Positions 1-8,649 of a DNA stretch of 64,000 bases are shown in pieces. Below the pieces are notes generated by a model. The model searched no databases, was not told the DNA's origin, and worked only from the letters and a program-made list of their open reading frames with translations. A program made the translations under genes and the position numbers. Within the stretch, counting starts at the first letter, position 1. Each line of letters begins with the position of its first letter. The stretch is from Megalonaias nervosa (taxonomy: Eukaryota > Mollusca > Bivalvia > Unionida > Unionidae), in contig JAECUM010028985.1 of assembly GCA_016617855.1 (NCBI GenBank), positions 1-64,000 of the forward strand. Reading direction: 5' to 3'.

Positions 1-125
1 TCACGCATAAAAACACCTCTAAAATTCTTTATATTTAACTGATTAGTGGCGTTGATAAGATCAAAATTCGATAGTGGAACTATAGTCGGTGACTTTGTCA
101 CTGGCGAAGCCGTCAACGGCGTCAT
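1..125 (-). CDS. Adenain-like cysteine protease of P1, N-terminal 41 codons (runs off window)
   Basis: An ATG at 123-125 opens a frame that stays open to the window edge (41 codons). Its end reads NIKNFRGVFMR, the N-terminal motif of Polinton virion-maturation proteases, preceded by VPLSNFDLINATNQ. The decayed homolog in P2 at 14312 begins IVPLTNLDLIAMA and later shows the THWVAY histidine motif, which supports the family assignment. The start ATGA overlaps the TGA that would end the pX-like gene in its alternative frame (122-124), a compact coupling expected in viral-type genomes. The catalytic His, Asp/Asn and Cys would lie beyond the window, so activity cannot be judged. Confidence 0.7.
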   Translation of the reverse strand, partial: MTPLTASPVTKSPTIVPLSNFDLINATNQLNIKNFRGVFMR

Positions 126-585
126 CGTTGAGTCCCTGGAATTCTTAGTCCGCGTCCAACGTGAGGTTGTGTTCCTGGAAGTCTCAGACCGTGACCTTTT
201 CGTTTCCTTTTTTTAATCCTTTTCCTGTTGCTTTCTTTAGAGCCATTCCGGCCACAGTTCCAACTGCACCTAAATCAGCAGCTTTTGCAACAGCTGGAGC
301 GGCTGCGGCTATTAACGCTGGAATAGCTGCGAGAAGTGGAAATATTCCTCCGGTCTTAATAGCATCCTTGATTGCACCCACGGAAAGATTTAATCGTATT
401 CCTTTATTGGCGTGTTTAGCTTCGTTGAATCTCTTAAATTGACGTTCGGTCAACGATAATTTATTTGCACCGGACATTTGATCGTGTTTTAATGTTACTT
501 TTGTTCCACATCTTGATGCCGACGACGATTGTAATCGTTTAATCTGACCCGGGGTCAGACTGACACTCACATGATGATATGACAT
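122..585 (-). pseudogene. pX-like basic small virion protein of P1, frame-broken near the C-terminus
   Basis: The ORF from 585 begins MSYHHVSVSLTPGQIKRLQ and has a hydrophobic Ala-rich stretch (PLLAAIPALIAAAAPAVAKA, about residues 83-102). In the open frame it stops at 184 after 133 codons. At the A7 run (plus-strand T7 at 208-214) a second frame continues with a basic Gly/Arg tail containing GLRLPGT and GRGLRIPGT, and stops at 122-124, overlapping the protease start. The P2 homolog has the same kind of tail (KRLRSPGT, GRSLRLP), so the tail belongs to the gene and P1 carries either a 1-base indel or a slippery site. Polintons and adintoviruses have adenovirus pX-like proteins with such GxGL repeats; the exact role in DNA condensation or membrane penetration is inferred. 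Confidence 0.65.
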
Positions 586-604
586 TTATAGAAAATGTAC
601 TGAT

Positions 605-2020
605 TTAAATCAGCGTTTGCATATTCTCTACGGGAGCATCAACGACTCTCATGCGGCCACCAACACCTTCAAGTATCATTGTTTTATCGGATAATATAAC
701 GGCGATTGCTCTGTAATTATCAATAGCTCCTCGCGTCACACGAACTCGAAAATGTATGTCAACGACAGACTGTCTGGTTAAATCTAAATGTTCCAGCGAA
801 AAGTAATAAATCGGATACAGCGTTGTAAAATCTAACTGTGATATTTGTAAACCAGTATCAATATTTTGATCACTTCCCATAAACGACATTAGTCGATGAT
901 ATGCACGTGCTACATGATTTTGATCAAAATTCAATAAAATATCCTCGGATGGTTCTTGATGCCCATTTATTCTCAGCGACACTTCAGAAACACTGAGTTT
1001 ATCAAATATCATAATGCTACGTATTTGGCTATTTACTCGTGCATTATTTTGAAGGGCAACGAATATATGTCTCGGTGCAGCGATGCCCTGTTGTGATGCT
1101 ATATGCCACGTAAATAGCCCATTAACGTCACTTTGAATGGAATCCGTGGTCGTTGACAACCATGACAACGTTGACTTACCACCGCTATCCATAAAAGCGA
1201 GCAACCGTTCTTCAGCGGTTATTGTTGGAGTCATTACTGGCATCCACAATGAAAGTTTTGTTAGTACTACCTTACCATGAAGTGCCGCAGTTGCAGCTGG
1301 ATCAGCTCCTTCAACATGTCATATTGCATCATCGTCTGTGGCTTTTCTTACAAGTACAACTGTGTGCTTGGCTCCAAAAATAACTTTTCTAACATTTCTG
1401 CAGAATCCAAAAATATGTGATAATGGAATTGCACATGAAAACATCCTATCCTTGAGCATAGCCTTCCGCGACGCAATTCCTAAGTTGAAATTTGCGTTCA
1501 TTGATAATACTGCGGAAGTTTCTGCGGTTCCTGCAGCGTTTCTTACATTACCTACAGTTACATTTTTGTGAATTGGACTATCAGTAGTATCCTTGTAAAA
1601 CATCATTGATGGACCAGCTGATCTTGAATAATCATCGCTGTGTCAAGCAAGACCAAGTATTGTCGTAGCAACGTCAACATCTTTCTAAATAGATTCAATA
1701 TTTTTTCCATCAATCATGTACGTGGCACTGTCAAACAACGCCATGATACCGTTGTTAACAAAACCAAAACCAACATCGTTATCGTATTCAGTATTATCCA
1801 CTTTAAAAATTTTACCTTCAACTTCGATAAATGCTTCAGCGGGTAAGAAATACCTACTCGTATCTTGAACTTGAAGTTCAATTCGTCCACGCTGATCTGG
1901 AATTCGAGCGTCATAAGAATAATATTGATAATCACGCACAGACTCATCCTTGAGAACCGGTGCGTCCATGTCAAATGCGGGATTAGATACACGTTTAAAC
2001 ATTTCTATGTTATTGATCAT
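605..2020 (-). pseudogene. Polinton major capsid protein (double jelly roll) of P1, three in-frame stops
   Basis: One reading frame covers 472 codons from ATG at 2020 to the stop at 605, with no indel but three internal stops: TAG at 1685-1687, TGA at 1643-1645 and TGA at 1319-1321. The segments read like the F54H12.2-type Maverick capsid protein: N-terminal FDMDAPVLKDESVRDYQYYS, a middle part with IFGFCRNVRKVIFGAKHT, and a C-terminal part with YPIYYFSLEHLDL and ending GVGGRMRVVDAPVENMQTLI. The length fits the family (roughly 450-500 residues). The next gene upstream ends 3 bp away and the pX-like gene starts 19 bp downstream. Such proteins form trimeric capsomers of icosahedral particles. 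Few lesions suggest recent inactivation. Confidence 0.85.
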
Positions 2021-2023
2021 CGT

Positions 2024-2467
2024 CTAATACGAAGACCACTGCGGGGAAGTCCACTTCCCGCCATCAAACTTGTTGCTAGATTTTTTTTCCCCCTCTTCGG
2101 CTAACTCTGCTAGTTTTTGATTTGCGGCTTGATTTATTACTTTACTAACACTTGCAGGCATCGCTTCAGTGCTGGATAATTTTACGGATTGAGATTTTCG
2201 TCGTATTAATCGTGCTAGTCTATCCTTGATGGTAGAAAATATTTTACTAGCAACGTCACCAACAGTACTAATACCTTTTTCACGAATAACGTCAGTAGCT
2301 TTCATGCCTAACTGCTTTATAATCGGTATTGCTTTTGGGGCAATTCTCGAAAATAAACCCTTAACAACATCACCAAATCCATCCCCGTAAAATGTCTCGT
2401 ATACAGGTAATCTTGAATTTACCACCCTGACCATGATTGGTCTACGTTGATTAGCGTGTATGATCAT
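2024..2467 (-). CDS. Small basic structural-type protein of P1 (minor capsid or core candidate)
   Basis: Intact 147-codon ORF. The N-terminus is basic (NQRRPIMVRVVNSR), followed by FYGDGFGDVVKGLFSRIAPK, an amphipathic helical middle and DRLARLIRRKSQSVKLSSTE; the C-terminus is acidic to mixed. The stop lies 3 bp from the capsid start. The P2 homolog at 13024-13440 keeps DRIRRLIIRAPK and LPSTESVGKIVKEA, so the central basic helix and the PSTE motif are conserved. An amphipathic helix plus basic patch recalls adenovirus pVI or core-type proteins, but I see no diagnostic motif and assign no function beyond a virion component conserved beside the capsid gene. Confidence 0.65.
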   Translation of the reverse strand: MIIHANQRRPIMVRVVNSRLPVYETFYGDGFGDVVKGLFSRIAPKAIPIIKQLGMKATDVIREKGISTVGDVASKIFSTIKDRLARLIRRKSQSVKLSSTEAMPASVSKVINQAANQKLAELAEEGEKKSSNKFDGGKWTSPQWSSY

Positions 2468-2492
2468 CTATTATAATTAATTATTTAACTGT

Positions 2493-3260
2493 TTAATCGC
2501 TATAATAATCATCGGTAATTTCATTGATAAGAGACCGATACACGTTAATATCCATAATGCCGCCGGTAAATAATCGTTGACAAATGGATGTGATTTCGTT
2601 AATAATTTCTGGAGAATTATTACCAGCTCGTTTTCCACCAACAAGAACTTCTAATCTGTCTACGTCAGCTACGACACTGTCAGGGCAAGTAACAAGACTA
2701 CTTCCTCGAGCATTAATACCACTCCCAGTTGCGCCTTTGTCATCTGGAGATTCTTCTGGGGAATGAAATATTTTATCGCTGGATGATGTGGATAATTTTT
2801 CTTGCGGTTGTTGTTGTCTTATTGATGATTGTCGTTGTCGTCGTTGTTGTGTTCGTTGTTCTAGTTCTTTTTGTTGTTGTTCTTTTTGTCGTTGTAGAAA
2901 TAGATATCGTTCTTCTATTGATAATTGCGAATACTTTATGTGTTCATCTATTGCCTGAAGATATTCCATATAATTTGGATTATCTCCTCGAACTTGACCA
3001 ACGTCATAGTATATGCGAAATATCCATTTGTACCAATTTTCGCGACTTACAAAATCATCAGCGTATTCAGATTTTAAAAATTGTACTCGATCATTATAAC
3101 TATTAACAGCAATAAAAGCTAAATTTTTAATATTTTGAAAATTTTTAATATAATTAATAGCATCTTCGGTGAATTTATTAGACATATTAACCCTGACTCG
3201 TACTTTTTCTGATTCTTGCTGAGTAATATCTTCTTTCTTAGGTATTTCCGGAGTTGGCAT
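2493..3260 (-). CDS. 255-residue coiled-coil protein of P1, conserved Polinton late-block gene of unknown function
   Basis: Intact ORF with ATG at 3260. Order of parts: a helical N-terminal domain (NKFTEDAINYIKN to IDEHIKYSQLSIEERYLFLQ, about residues 28-122), a Gln/Arg-rich coiled coil (about 123-157), a Ser/Gly linker with a serine cluster (STSSSDKIFHSPEES), and a C-terminal helical domain (GNNSPEIINEITSICQRLF). The C-terminal part is recognisable in P2 around 11890-12110 (GNAPEAINEATTIYRRLL). The frame is open upstream of the ATG through a Lys-rich stretch and lines up, one base out of phase, with the ORF at 3310-3543, so the real gene may be longer. I do not recognise a named family. Confidence 0.6.
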   Translation of the reverse strand: MPTPEIPKKEDITQQESEKVRVRVNMSNKFTEDAINYIKNFQNIKNLAFIAVNSYNDRVQFLKSEYADDFVSRENWYKWIFRIYYDVGQVRGDNPNYMEYLQAIDEHIKYSQLSIEERYLFLQRQKEQQQKELEQRTQQRRQRQSSIRQQQPQEKLSTSSSDKIFHSPEESPDDKGATGSGINARGSSLVTCPDSVVADVDRLEVLVGGKRAGNNSPEIINEITSICQRLFTGGIMDINVYRSLINEITDDYYSD

Positions 3261-3309
3261 CGCAGTAGCTATTTTCTCCGGAAGTTCTCGTAGACTTTTT
3301 TTGGTTTTT

Positions 3310-3543
3310 TTAGTTCGCTCCGCTATCTTTATTTTGTTTTGCTGTCTCCGCTAACACAGGAACAATACCTTTAGTAGTTTCAGTGATAGGTTTAAATAAT
3401 TGTTCTGCGGATTCTGTAAATTCTTCTTGTGTTTGTTGACGCACTTGTAACTGTTGCCTGACAGAATCACGGACAGGTAGATATTTCTTAATTGCTTCTA
3501 GTCGCTCTCGAGCTAATCTTGCTGAGTGAGCCTCACCGATCAT
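3310..3543 (-). pseudogene. N-terminal coiled-coil ORF of the P1 late block (77 codons), probably frame-broken
   Basis: The ORF reads EAHSARLARERLEAIKKYLP then a Gln-rich helical stretch and FTESAEQLFKPITETTKGI. Its homologs are P2 10903-11274 and P3 28600-29030, which share the 'F-x-P-[LI]-T-[KE]-x-T-K' stretch. Near 3335-3342 (AAATAAAG on the coding strand) the open frame ends after KDSGAN*, while the frame shifted by one base stays open (KIAERTKKTKKSLRELPEK) straight into the 2493-3260 ORF. In P2 the equivalents look like separate adjacent genes, so both a broken fusion and two overlapping genes remain possible. Helical or coiled-coil virion component; function unknown. Confidence 0.5.
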
Positions 3544-3568
3544 TATTATAAAGCAATGGTTTAATTAC

Positions 3569-3818
3569 AGCAGCAGGGAGGGTGGGCTAACAAAAATGAC
3601 GTGCACGATTACATAAACGATCACTCACAAAACTTTATAAACACGAATGTCAACGGCGAAGTAACAGCACGAACTAACCCCGGTGATTTCATCACAGAAA
3701 GTTAGAGGGTTCAGTTTGACGTTAGTGCCCTTTTTTTAAAAATTTTTTTCGTGTGAAATCTTTGTTTTAGATATGTTTGCTCGAATCCCATTTTGTAGGG
3801 TTCACCCTCCCTGCTGCT
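3569..3818. repeat. 16-bp perfect inverted repeat bounding the P1 intergenic segment
   Basis: AGCAGCAGGGAGGGTG at 3569-3584 is matched exactly in inverse at 3803-3818. The arms enclose 218 bp between the start of the 3543 gene and the end of the ORF fragment at 3833. On the plus strand the enclosed DNA also has a clean short frame ending NTNVNGEVTARTNPGDFITE and a stop at about 3702. No flanking duplication was found. It could be the edges of a small insertion or a structured intergenic/terminal sequence. Confidence 0.5.
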
Positions 3819-3832
3819 TGACCTGTTAACAT

Positions 3833-3934
3833 TTAAGACATTATATCTAGGATTCCTGCTGATTGCATGATCATAGCAAGTGTTGCTGTCGTAACACCTA
3901 GTGCTAAAATTTGATTAGGTGGTAAATGTATGCA
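3833..3934 (-). pseudogene. Small hydrophobic ORF fragment cut at the P1/P2 junction
   Basis: An open minus-strand frame enters from the P2 border and ends at 3833. It reads LPPNQILALGVTTATLAMIM then QSAGILDIMS and the stop. It is hydrophobic enough for one membrane segment and lacks a start because the sequence upstream is the P2 terminal repeat. Not recognised; the coding look and its position suggest it belongs to P1. Confidence 0.3.
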
Positions 3935-3936
3935 GA

Positions 3937-4193
3937 AGTAGTATGAAATTGGGTTTTGCCCCCACTGGCCCACATTGCGGCCTTTCCACCCGTCCTCGTC
4001 TCTGCCCACCATGACAATTTTACCCTTATGTGAGCGTTTTCTGTTTTTTACTTATTCTTTTGACCATTTACATGCAAGCAACCATGTGATTTAGACATGG
4101 TGGGTAGTGTTTCGTCCGGATGGAAATGCCGGCAAAGAGGCCAGTGAGTCAAACACTGATCTTTTAGACTACTTACTCTAGTCTGCAGTGATT
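3937..4193 (+). repeat. Left terminal inverted repeat of P2, internally palindromic
   Basis: It aligns along its whole length with the inverse of 19919-20177, including shared blocks such as CCCACCATGACAATTT / CCCACCACGACAATTT and GTCCGGA-GGAAATGCCG. Within the repeat, the outer arm 3937-4013 (AGTAGTATGAAATT... to CCCACCATG) is itself repeated in inverse at 4096-4173, with an ~80-bp spacer. Each end can therefore fold into a large imperfect hairpin. Confidence 0.8.
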
Positions 4194-4432
4194 TTATAAA
4201 GGAAAAAATACTACATTTTGTACTTATTCAGACCAGGATAAGGTAGCAATCAATACACGCTTCTTGCTGACCCATGCAACGAATGTACTTATATCAGTCT
4301 GCGGTGTATTGATTTCTTTACAGTGTGTTATAGTATGATATAGTTACTTTGATAATTTTTTACTGGCAGAAAGAATATATAGTTGCGTTGGGTACAGTTG
4401 TGAAGAACGTATTGAAGAAATACTGTGACAGT

Positions 4433-4433
4433 A

Positions 4434-4518
<85 letters not shown>

Positions 4519-4532
4519 AGAGAGAGAGAGAG
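4433..4532. repeat. Compound microsatellite (ATAC)n(AT)n(AG)n
   Basis: Uninterrupted ATAC repeats (4433-4460), AT repeats (4461-4515) and AG repeats (4517-4532), in the non-coding part of P2 between the terminal repeat and the first ORF. It creates spurious Tyr/Ile reading frames. Confidence 0.95.
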
Positions 4533-4649
4533 CAATGGAGGGTACGAGTGGTGGTGCTGCTAACAACAAAGAATAGAAAATGTAGCAGTGTTTCCGGCAA
4601 TTAGATAAACGCTTGTGCGTATTTATATAAGAAGCCTCATGACATTGGG

Positions 4650-4909
4650 ATGCAAAAAATGCAAAGCTTCCTGTCTTGGAAAATACGAACCCCTGTGGAA
4701 GAAGATGTCATTATGAATATTGTAGAAGACACATACAAATATTACGTAAGGGATTAGGGGCACGAATCTGCCTGAAATGTACCATCGGAGTCAAATCTGG
4801 TAATCAGGTTTGTCAACCTTGTGGGTCTGTTCGTGAGTACTATGAAGCGAGCAGAAATAAATCAAAACTACCAACACCTGTGCCTCCAAACAGATACAAC
4901 CACAACTAA
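4650..4909 (+). pseudogene. Cys/His-rich small ORF of P2 upstream of the polymerase
   Basis: An open frame through 4676-4909 contains CGRRCHYEYCRRH, then CLKC and CQPCGSV, a spacing typical of small zinc-binding modules, followed by a basic tail (EASRNKSK). No ATG lies in frame at its start, so the N-terminus is lost or the gene is broken; a further CxxCxxxC stretch in another frame lies just upstream. Its position at the polymerase end matches small zinc-finger ORFs of Polintons as I recall them. The function, possibly nucleic-acid binding, is inferred. Confidence 0.4.
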
Positions 4910-4999
4910 GGAAATAAATGAAATAATAAATAGAATTAAAGCGATTGCAATTTGTGACCCTTAAAAAACACTAAAAATAAAACAAGCCGTCGACAACAT

Positions 5000-5690
5000 T
5001 TCTCAATTTGTTGGCACATCACCGGTTGGCACTGCAGCAGCAGCAACAAGAAATAAAACAACGGTAAACAATTAAGACAATTTGCACATGAACATAATCT
5101 CAGAATATCAAGAGGCGCAAGAAAAGCTGACATTCTTGTGGTATTATACACGTTTGAACAAAATAGTCTTCGTGCTGAGAAGGAACAAAGCGTCGTCTCG
5201 GATATGCTAACGCTAGTGAAGCAGCTGAGAACGTTCGTGCAAACACGCAACAACCACAAGTCCAGGAACTCAAATTTCAAAAGCGTGGCGATTTGGAAAA
5301 TTACGTGGCCATTATCCTGCCCACCTATGCACCAGGCAAAGACGTTCGACAAGTATTGACAAATATGATTCCTCGAATCGTAGCGATGCTATAAAACTTT
5401 GGCCAAGCTGGAAAGTATCTGCTTATGCCACTTAGTGATGACAAGGATGGATTTAAAACTAGACTGGGTCCCACCGAGGTCAATGATAAACGTAAAGAAT
5501 GTTGACAACGGATGTTTTCAATGGGCAATTTTGTCGTCGCCATATCCGGTCAGTGATCACCAAGACATGTCTCGAAAATCCATCGATACCTGGGTAAACT
5601 CATCTTTGGAGATATCGAATTTCCTGTGCAGGCTTCCAAAGCCACAATGAAGAAATTTGACACTCTTTACCGCTCACGTTTAATAAAGTT
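5000..5690 (+). pseudogene. Decayed coding tract before the P2 polymerase (unrecognised)
   Basis: Several short frames look coding: AHEHNLRISRGARKADILVV to QNSLRAEKEQSVVSDMLTLVKQ (about 5086-5225, helical, charged), then KDVRQVLTNMIPRIVAML and PLSDDKDGFKTRLGPTEVND (about 5350-5490). Breaks separate them. Given the position, this may be the N-terminal extension of the polymerase or a separate helical protein. I recognise no domain. Confidence 0.3.
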
Positions 5691-5959
5691 TTCTATCCTT
5701 TGCCATTATCTCCACATGGTCAGCACAAACGAATTCTGAATGACTTGTTGTTGCCGAGTGAAATTAAATACACACAATAGGTATTGCACTATGTATGGAT
5801 AAAAAATCCTGGTCGATTGCTTAACCGATACAGCAATCACAAGGGTTAAAAATTTCGTACAGACGTTGAATGCATGTAGCATGTATTTAACAAACATGAA
5901 TTGCTCACCAGTCATGACTTTTACTGCGGTGGTATCAGTGAAAAACCACGGCGCACAAT

Positions 5960-8575
5960 AATGTCTAAGCCAGGTAAACACACTGTCAAACTTACTACAG
6001 TACAACAAAAGATGAAAGCCCCGTATGTCATCTACGCGGATTTTGAATGCCTGAATGTTTCAGTAGAAATCTTTGCTTTCACAGACGAAAATACATCCAG
6101 CTCTGCTAACAGAGACACAAATGCGCCTGATATCAACCGAACAGTACAAGTCGCTGCGCAACCACTATGCCGGTTCTGTTATGTAGTGATACGATGAGAT
6201 GTCAAAACAGAGCAACCAGTTCTTTATCGTGACCAGAGCACTAGCTCTTTTTAACACAGATGAGGTATTTCTCAGATCGATCGAAGCTACGGCAAAATGG
6301 AATCGGCAACAGACCTATTTACCTGCACGCAAAAGTATGACTGATGATAACATTTGTGAGATCTACGCAGCCAGTCAAGGCTGGATTTGTGAAGAAACTT
6401 CCATTAACAAAGAGCAACATCCTCCCACTGATAAAGAGCAAAGCCTGTCTAACGATGAAACTAAAAGTCCTGGTTCCAAAGTTCGTGATCACTGTCACAT
6501 CACTGTTACGTACAGAGGACACACAACGCGTGTAATTTGCAGTTGATAATTCACCCCAACAAAACGAAACTTTTTATGATGTTTCATCACCTGTGTCGGT
6601 ACGATGGACACTTAATAATGCAAGAAGTAGCCAGGGAATCAGAATCACCGATAGGAGTGATCCCCAACAACATGGAAAAATACATGCCGTTCCGGCTGGG
6701 ACAGATGCAGTTTATCGATTCTACACAGTTTATTGATTCGCCCTTGGACAAAGTTACGAACAATCTAATCGCGGAAAATTTAAAAATCACTCGTTGAATC
6801 TGTCTAACCAATATGGAGTGATAAAGAGGAAGGGTGCGTATCCAGACAAGTACATGATCGACTAAAACAAATTTGCTGAAACTCAGTTGCCACCGATCGA
6901 AGCTTTTTATTCATTGTTGTCACGTGAAGTTATTTCAGAAGACAACATGCAAAGAAAGTTTAGTCTGTATTCAAATGCAAAACCCTTGGTGACTATCACG
7001 ATCTGTATCTACGCACCGATATGTTATAGCTCACCGATGTGTTTGATAAATTTCGTGATACTACCATGCACGTGTATAAGGTTGAACCCGCGCATTAGTC
7101 TCATCACCGGATATGGATTGGGATGCATTGTTGCTCAAAGCCGAAGCCAAGTTGGAATTTCTCACTGAAATTAATCTGTACTTGTTTATCGAGGGATCAC
7201 TTCATGGCGGAAGTCATAGATACCCATGTGCCAACAACACAAACGTGGACGGATATGATCCCATTGACCAAAACAGTTAGATCATGTATCTAGACACCAA
7301 TAACATTTAAGATTGACCATGATACAAGCACTTGGTGGATTTCAGTGGATCGATTCTGCACACATTGATCTACAAAAACACGAGCATGATCACATCATCA
7401 ACAGTGACCACGGATACTTCTCTGTAGTTGATCTTGGAGTATCCTGAGCATTTACACGAGGAAAGCACAAATTAGCCGCTGGCCCCAGAAGCGTTGCCGG
7501 TGCCCGTCACATGTTTGTCCTCGTGTCAGTGCTCGATCATTGATGAGTCAGGGCGCAAATACAATAATTGCACAAACCTGGTATCAAGCCTTAGGACCAA
7601 ACAGAAGTGTTTACTGCACGTGCGAAATCTTCAGCTGTACGTGAGATTGGGTGTGCGTGTAACCAAGATTCATTGAATGATTGGATGTCGCCAGCAAGCT
7701 TGGATGGCTCCGTACATTCAGATGAATACGGGCCTACGCACAAAGGCCATCAATGAATTTGAGAAGGACTTTTTCAAACTCATGAATAAAGCCGTGTTTG
7801 GGAAAACCATGGAGAATCTACGCAAACGAATCCGCGTCGATTTTGTTCGTGATAGTGAGCAAGACAAACTTCGAACACTCATTGCGGATCCAGCCTTTGA
7901 GTCAAGAAAACATTTTGATGGTGAACGTATTGCAATTTACAGTAAAAATATTAAAACTTCAGCTGGCAAAACCAATCTGTGTGAGTTCCTCCGTGCTAGA
8001 CTTGCCGAAGCTGCTCATGAACGAATTTTACTACAAGATCAAATCGTTTTATCATGATCGTGTCAAGATACTGTGCACCGCCACTGACACTGATGAATAT
8101 CACCACCGATGATGTGTACCCGGACTTGGCACATCCAGGTTTGGTCAAAGAATCTGATACCCGCGAGTATCTGAAAGAACATCTGTTGTTTCGTAATGCC
8201 AATAGAAAGGTGGTTGGTAAGTTCAAAGACGAATACCCGAGAAAACTAATCGAAGAGTATGTGGGACGGCGACCTAAAATGTACTCGATTATGCTTGGGC
8301 CCAAGCATATTAAAAAGGCCAAAGGTGTTCCAAAGGTGATTGTGCACAATGATCTCAAACATAAACTGTACCTGGAGTGTCTTTAGACCGTCGTGAGTTC
8401 GCACACACGGCAAATATGATCCGATCCAAGAAACATCAGTTGGGTGTATACCGATGCACCAAGTTAGCATTGTCCCCGCTTGAAACCAAGATATGGATAC
8501 TCCCCAATGGAATCACCACCTACCCGTTTGGCCATCGTGCTATTGCGAGCCAACGTACGATTGATACTGGTTAGG
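5960..8575 (+). pseudogene. Protein-primed family B DNA polymerase of P2, multiply broken
   Basis: Landmarks occur in the right order across three frames. Exonuclease motif I is YVIYADFECLN (6024-6056, D-x-E). Exonuclease motif II is MMFHHLCRYDGHLIM (about 6578-6626). Then come PLDKVTNNL, the LPPIEAFYSLLS stretch, polymerase motif A as IMYLDTNN (7281-7304), and the motif B region FEKDFFKLMNKAVFGKTMEN (about 7759-7818). A motif C remnant, ILCTATDTD, is at about 8069-8095. The C-terminal part has FVGxRPKMYS-like YVGRRPKMYSIM and GVYRCTKLALSP, ending near 8575. This enzyme replicates the element with a terminal protein primer in Polintons. More than ten stops and frameshifts exclude activity. 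It converges on the integrase gene. Confidence 0.85.
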
Positions 8576-8649
8576 TGCCATCACAAATCTTGGCGCCATT
8601 TCCGTATTTGCTGGAACGACTTCCAATTCCTCTCACACAAATGTGCAGC

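Larger units (their letters stand above)
1..3936 (-). mobile_element. Polinton/Maverick element P1, late-gene half
   Basis: Six tightly packed minus-strand genes run from 3543 down to the window edge: coiled-coil protein, a 255-codon protein, a basic small protein, the major capsid protein, a pX-like protein and the start of an adenain-like protease. The same gene order recurs, far more decayed, on the plus strand of the neighbouring element P2, so these are homologous blocks of one element type. The capsid protein resembles the F54H12.2-like double-jelly-roll proteins of animal Mavericks. P1 has few lesions and looks the younger of the two. It lies in the minus-strand orientation of the host gene, inside its intron. 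The polymerase, integrase and ATPase half is absent: sequence stops at the left terminal repeat of P2. The left end is outside the window. Confidence 0.85.

Noticed and set aside
161..442. Plus-strand ORF of 93 codons
   Set aside because: Antisense of the Ala-rich pX-like gene, which has homologs in P2.
2729..3106. Plus-strand ORF of 125 codons rich in Val
   Set aside because: It is the antisense of the Gln-rich coiled coil of the real P1 gene at 2493-3260.
4328..4600. Three overlapping minus-strand ORFs rich in Tyr-Ile/Cys-Val
   Set aside because: They are translations of the (AT)n/(ATAC)n microsatellite and have no protein-like part. The same applies to ORFs at 27860-28205 and 63329-63552.
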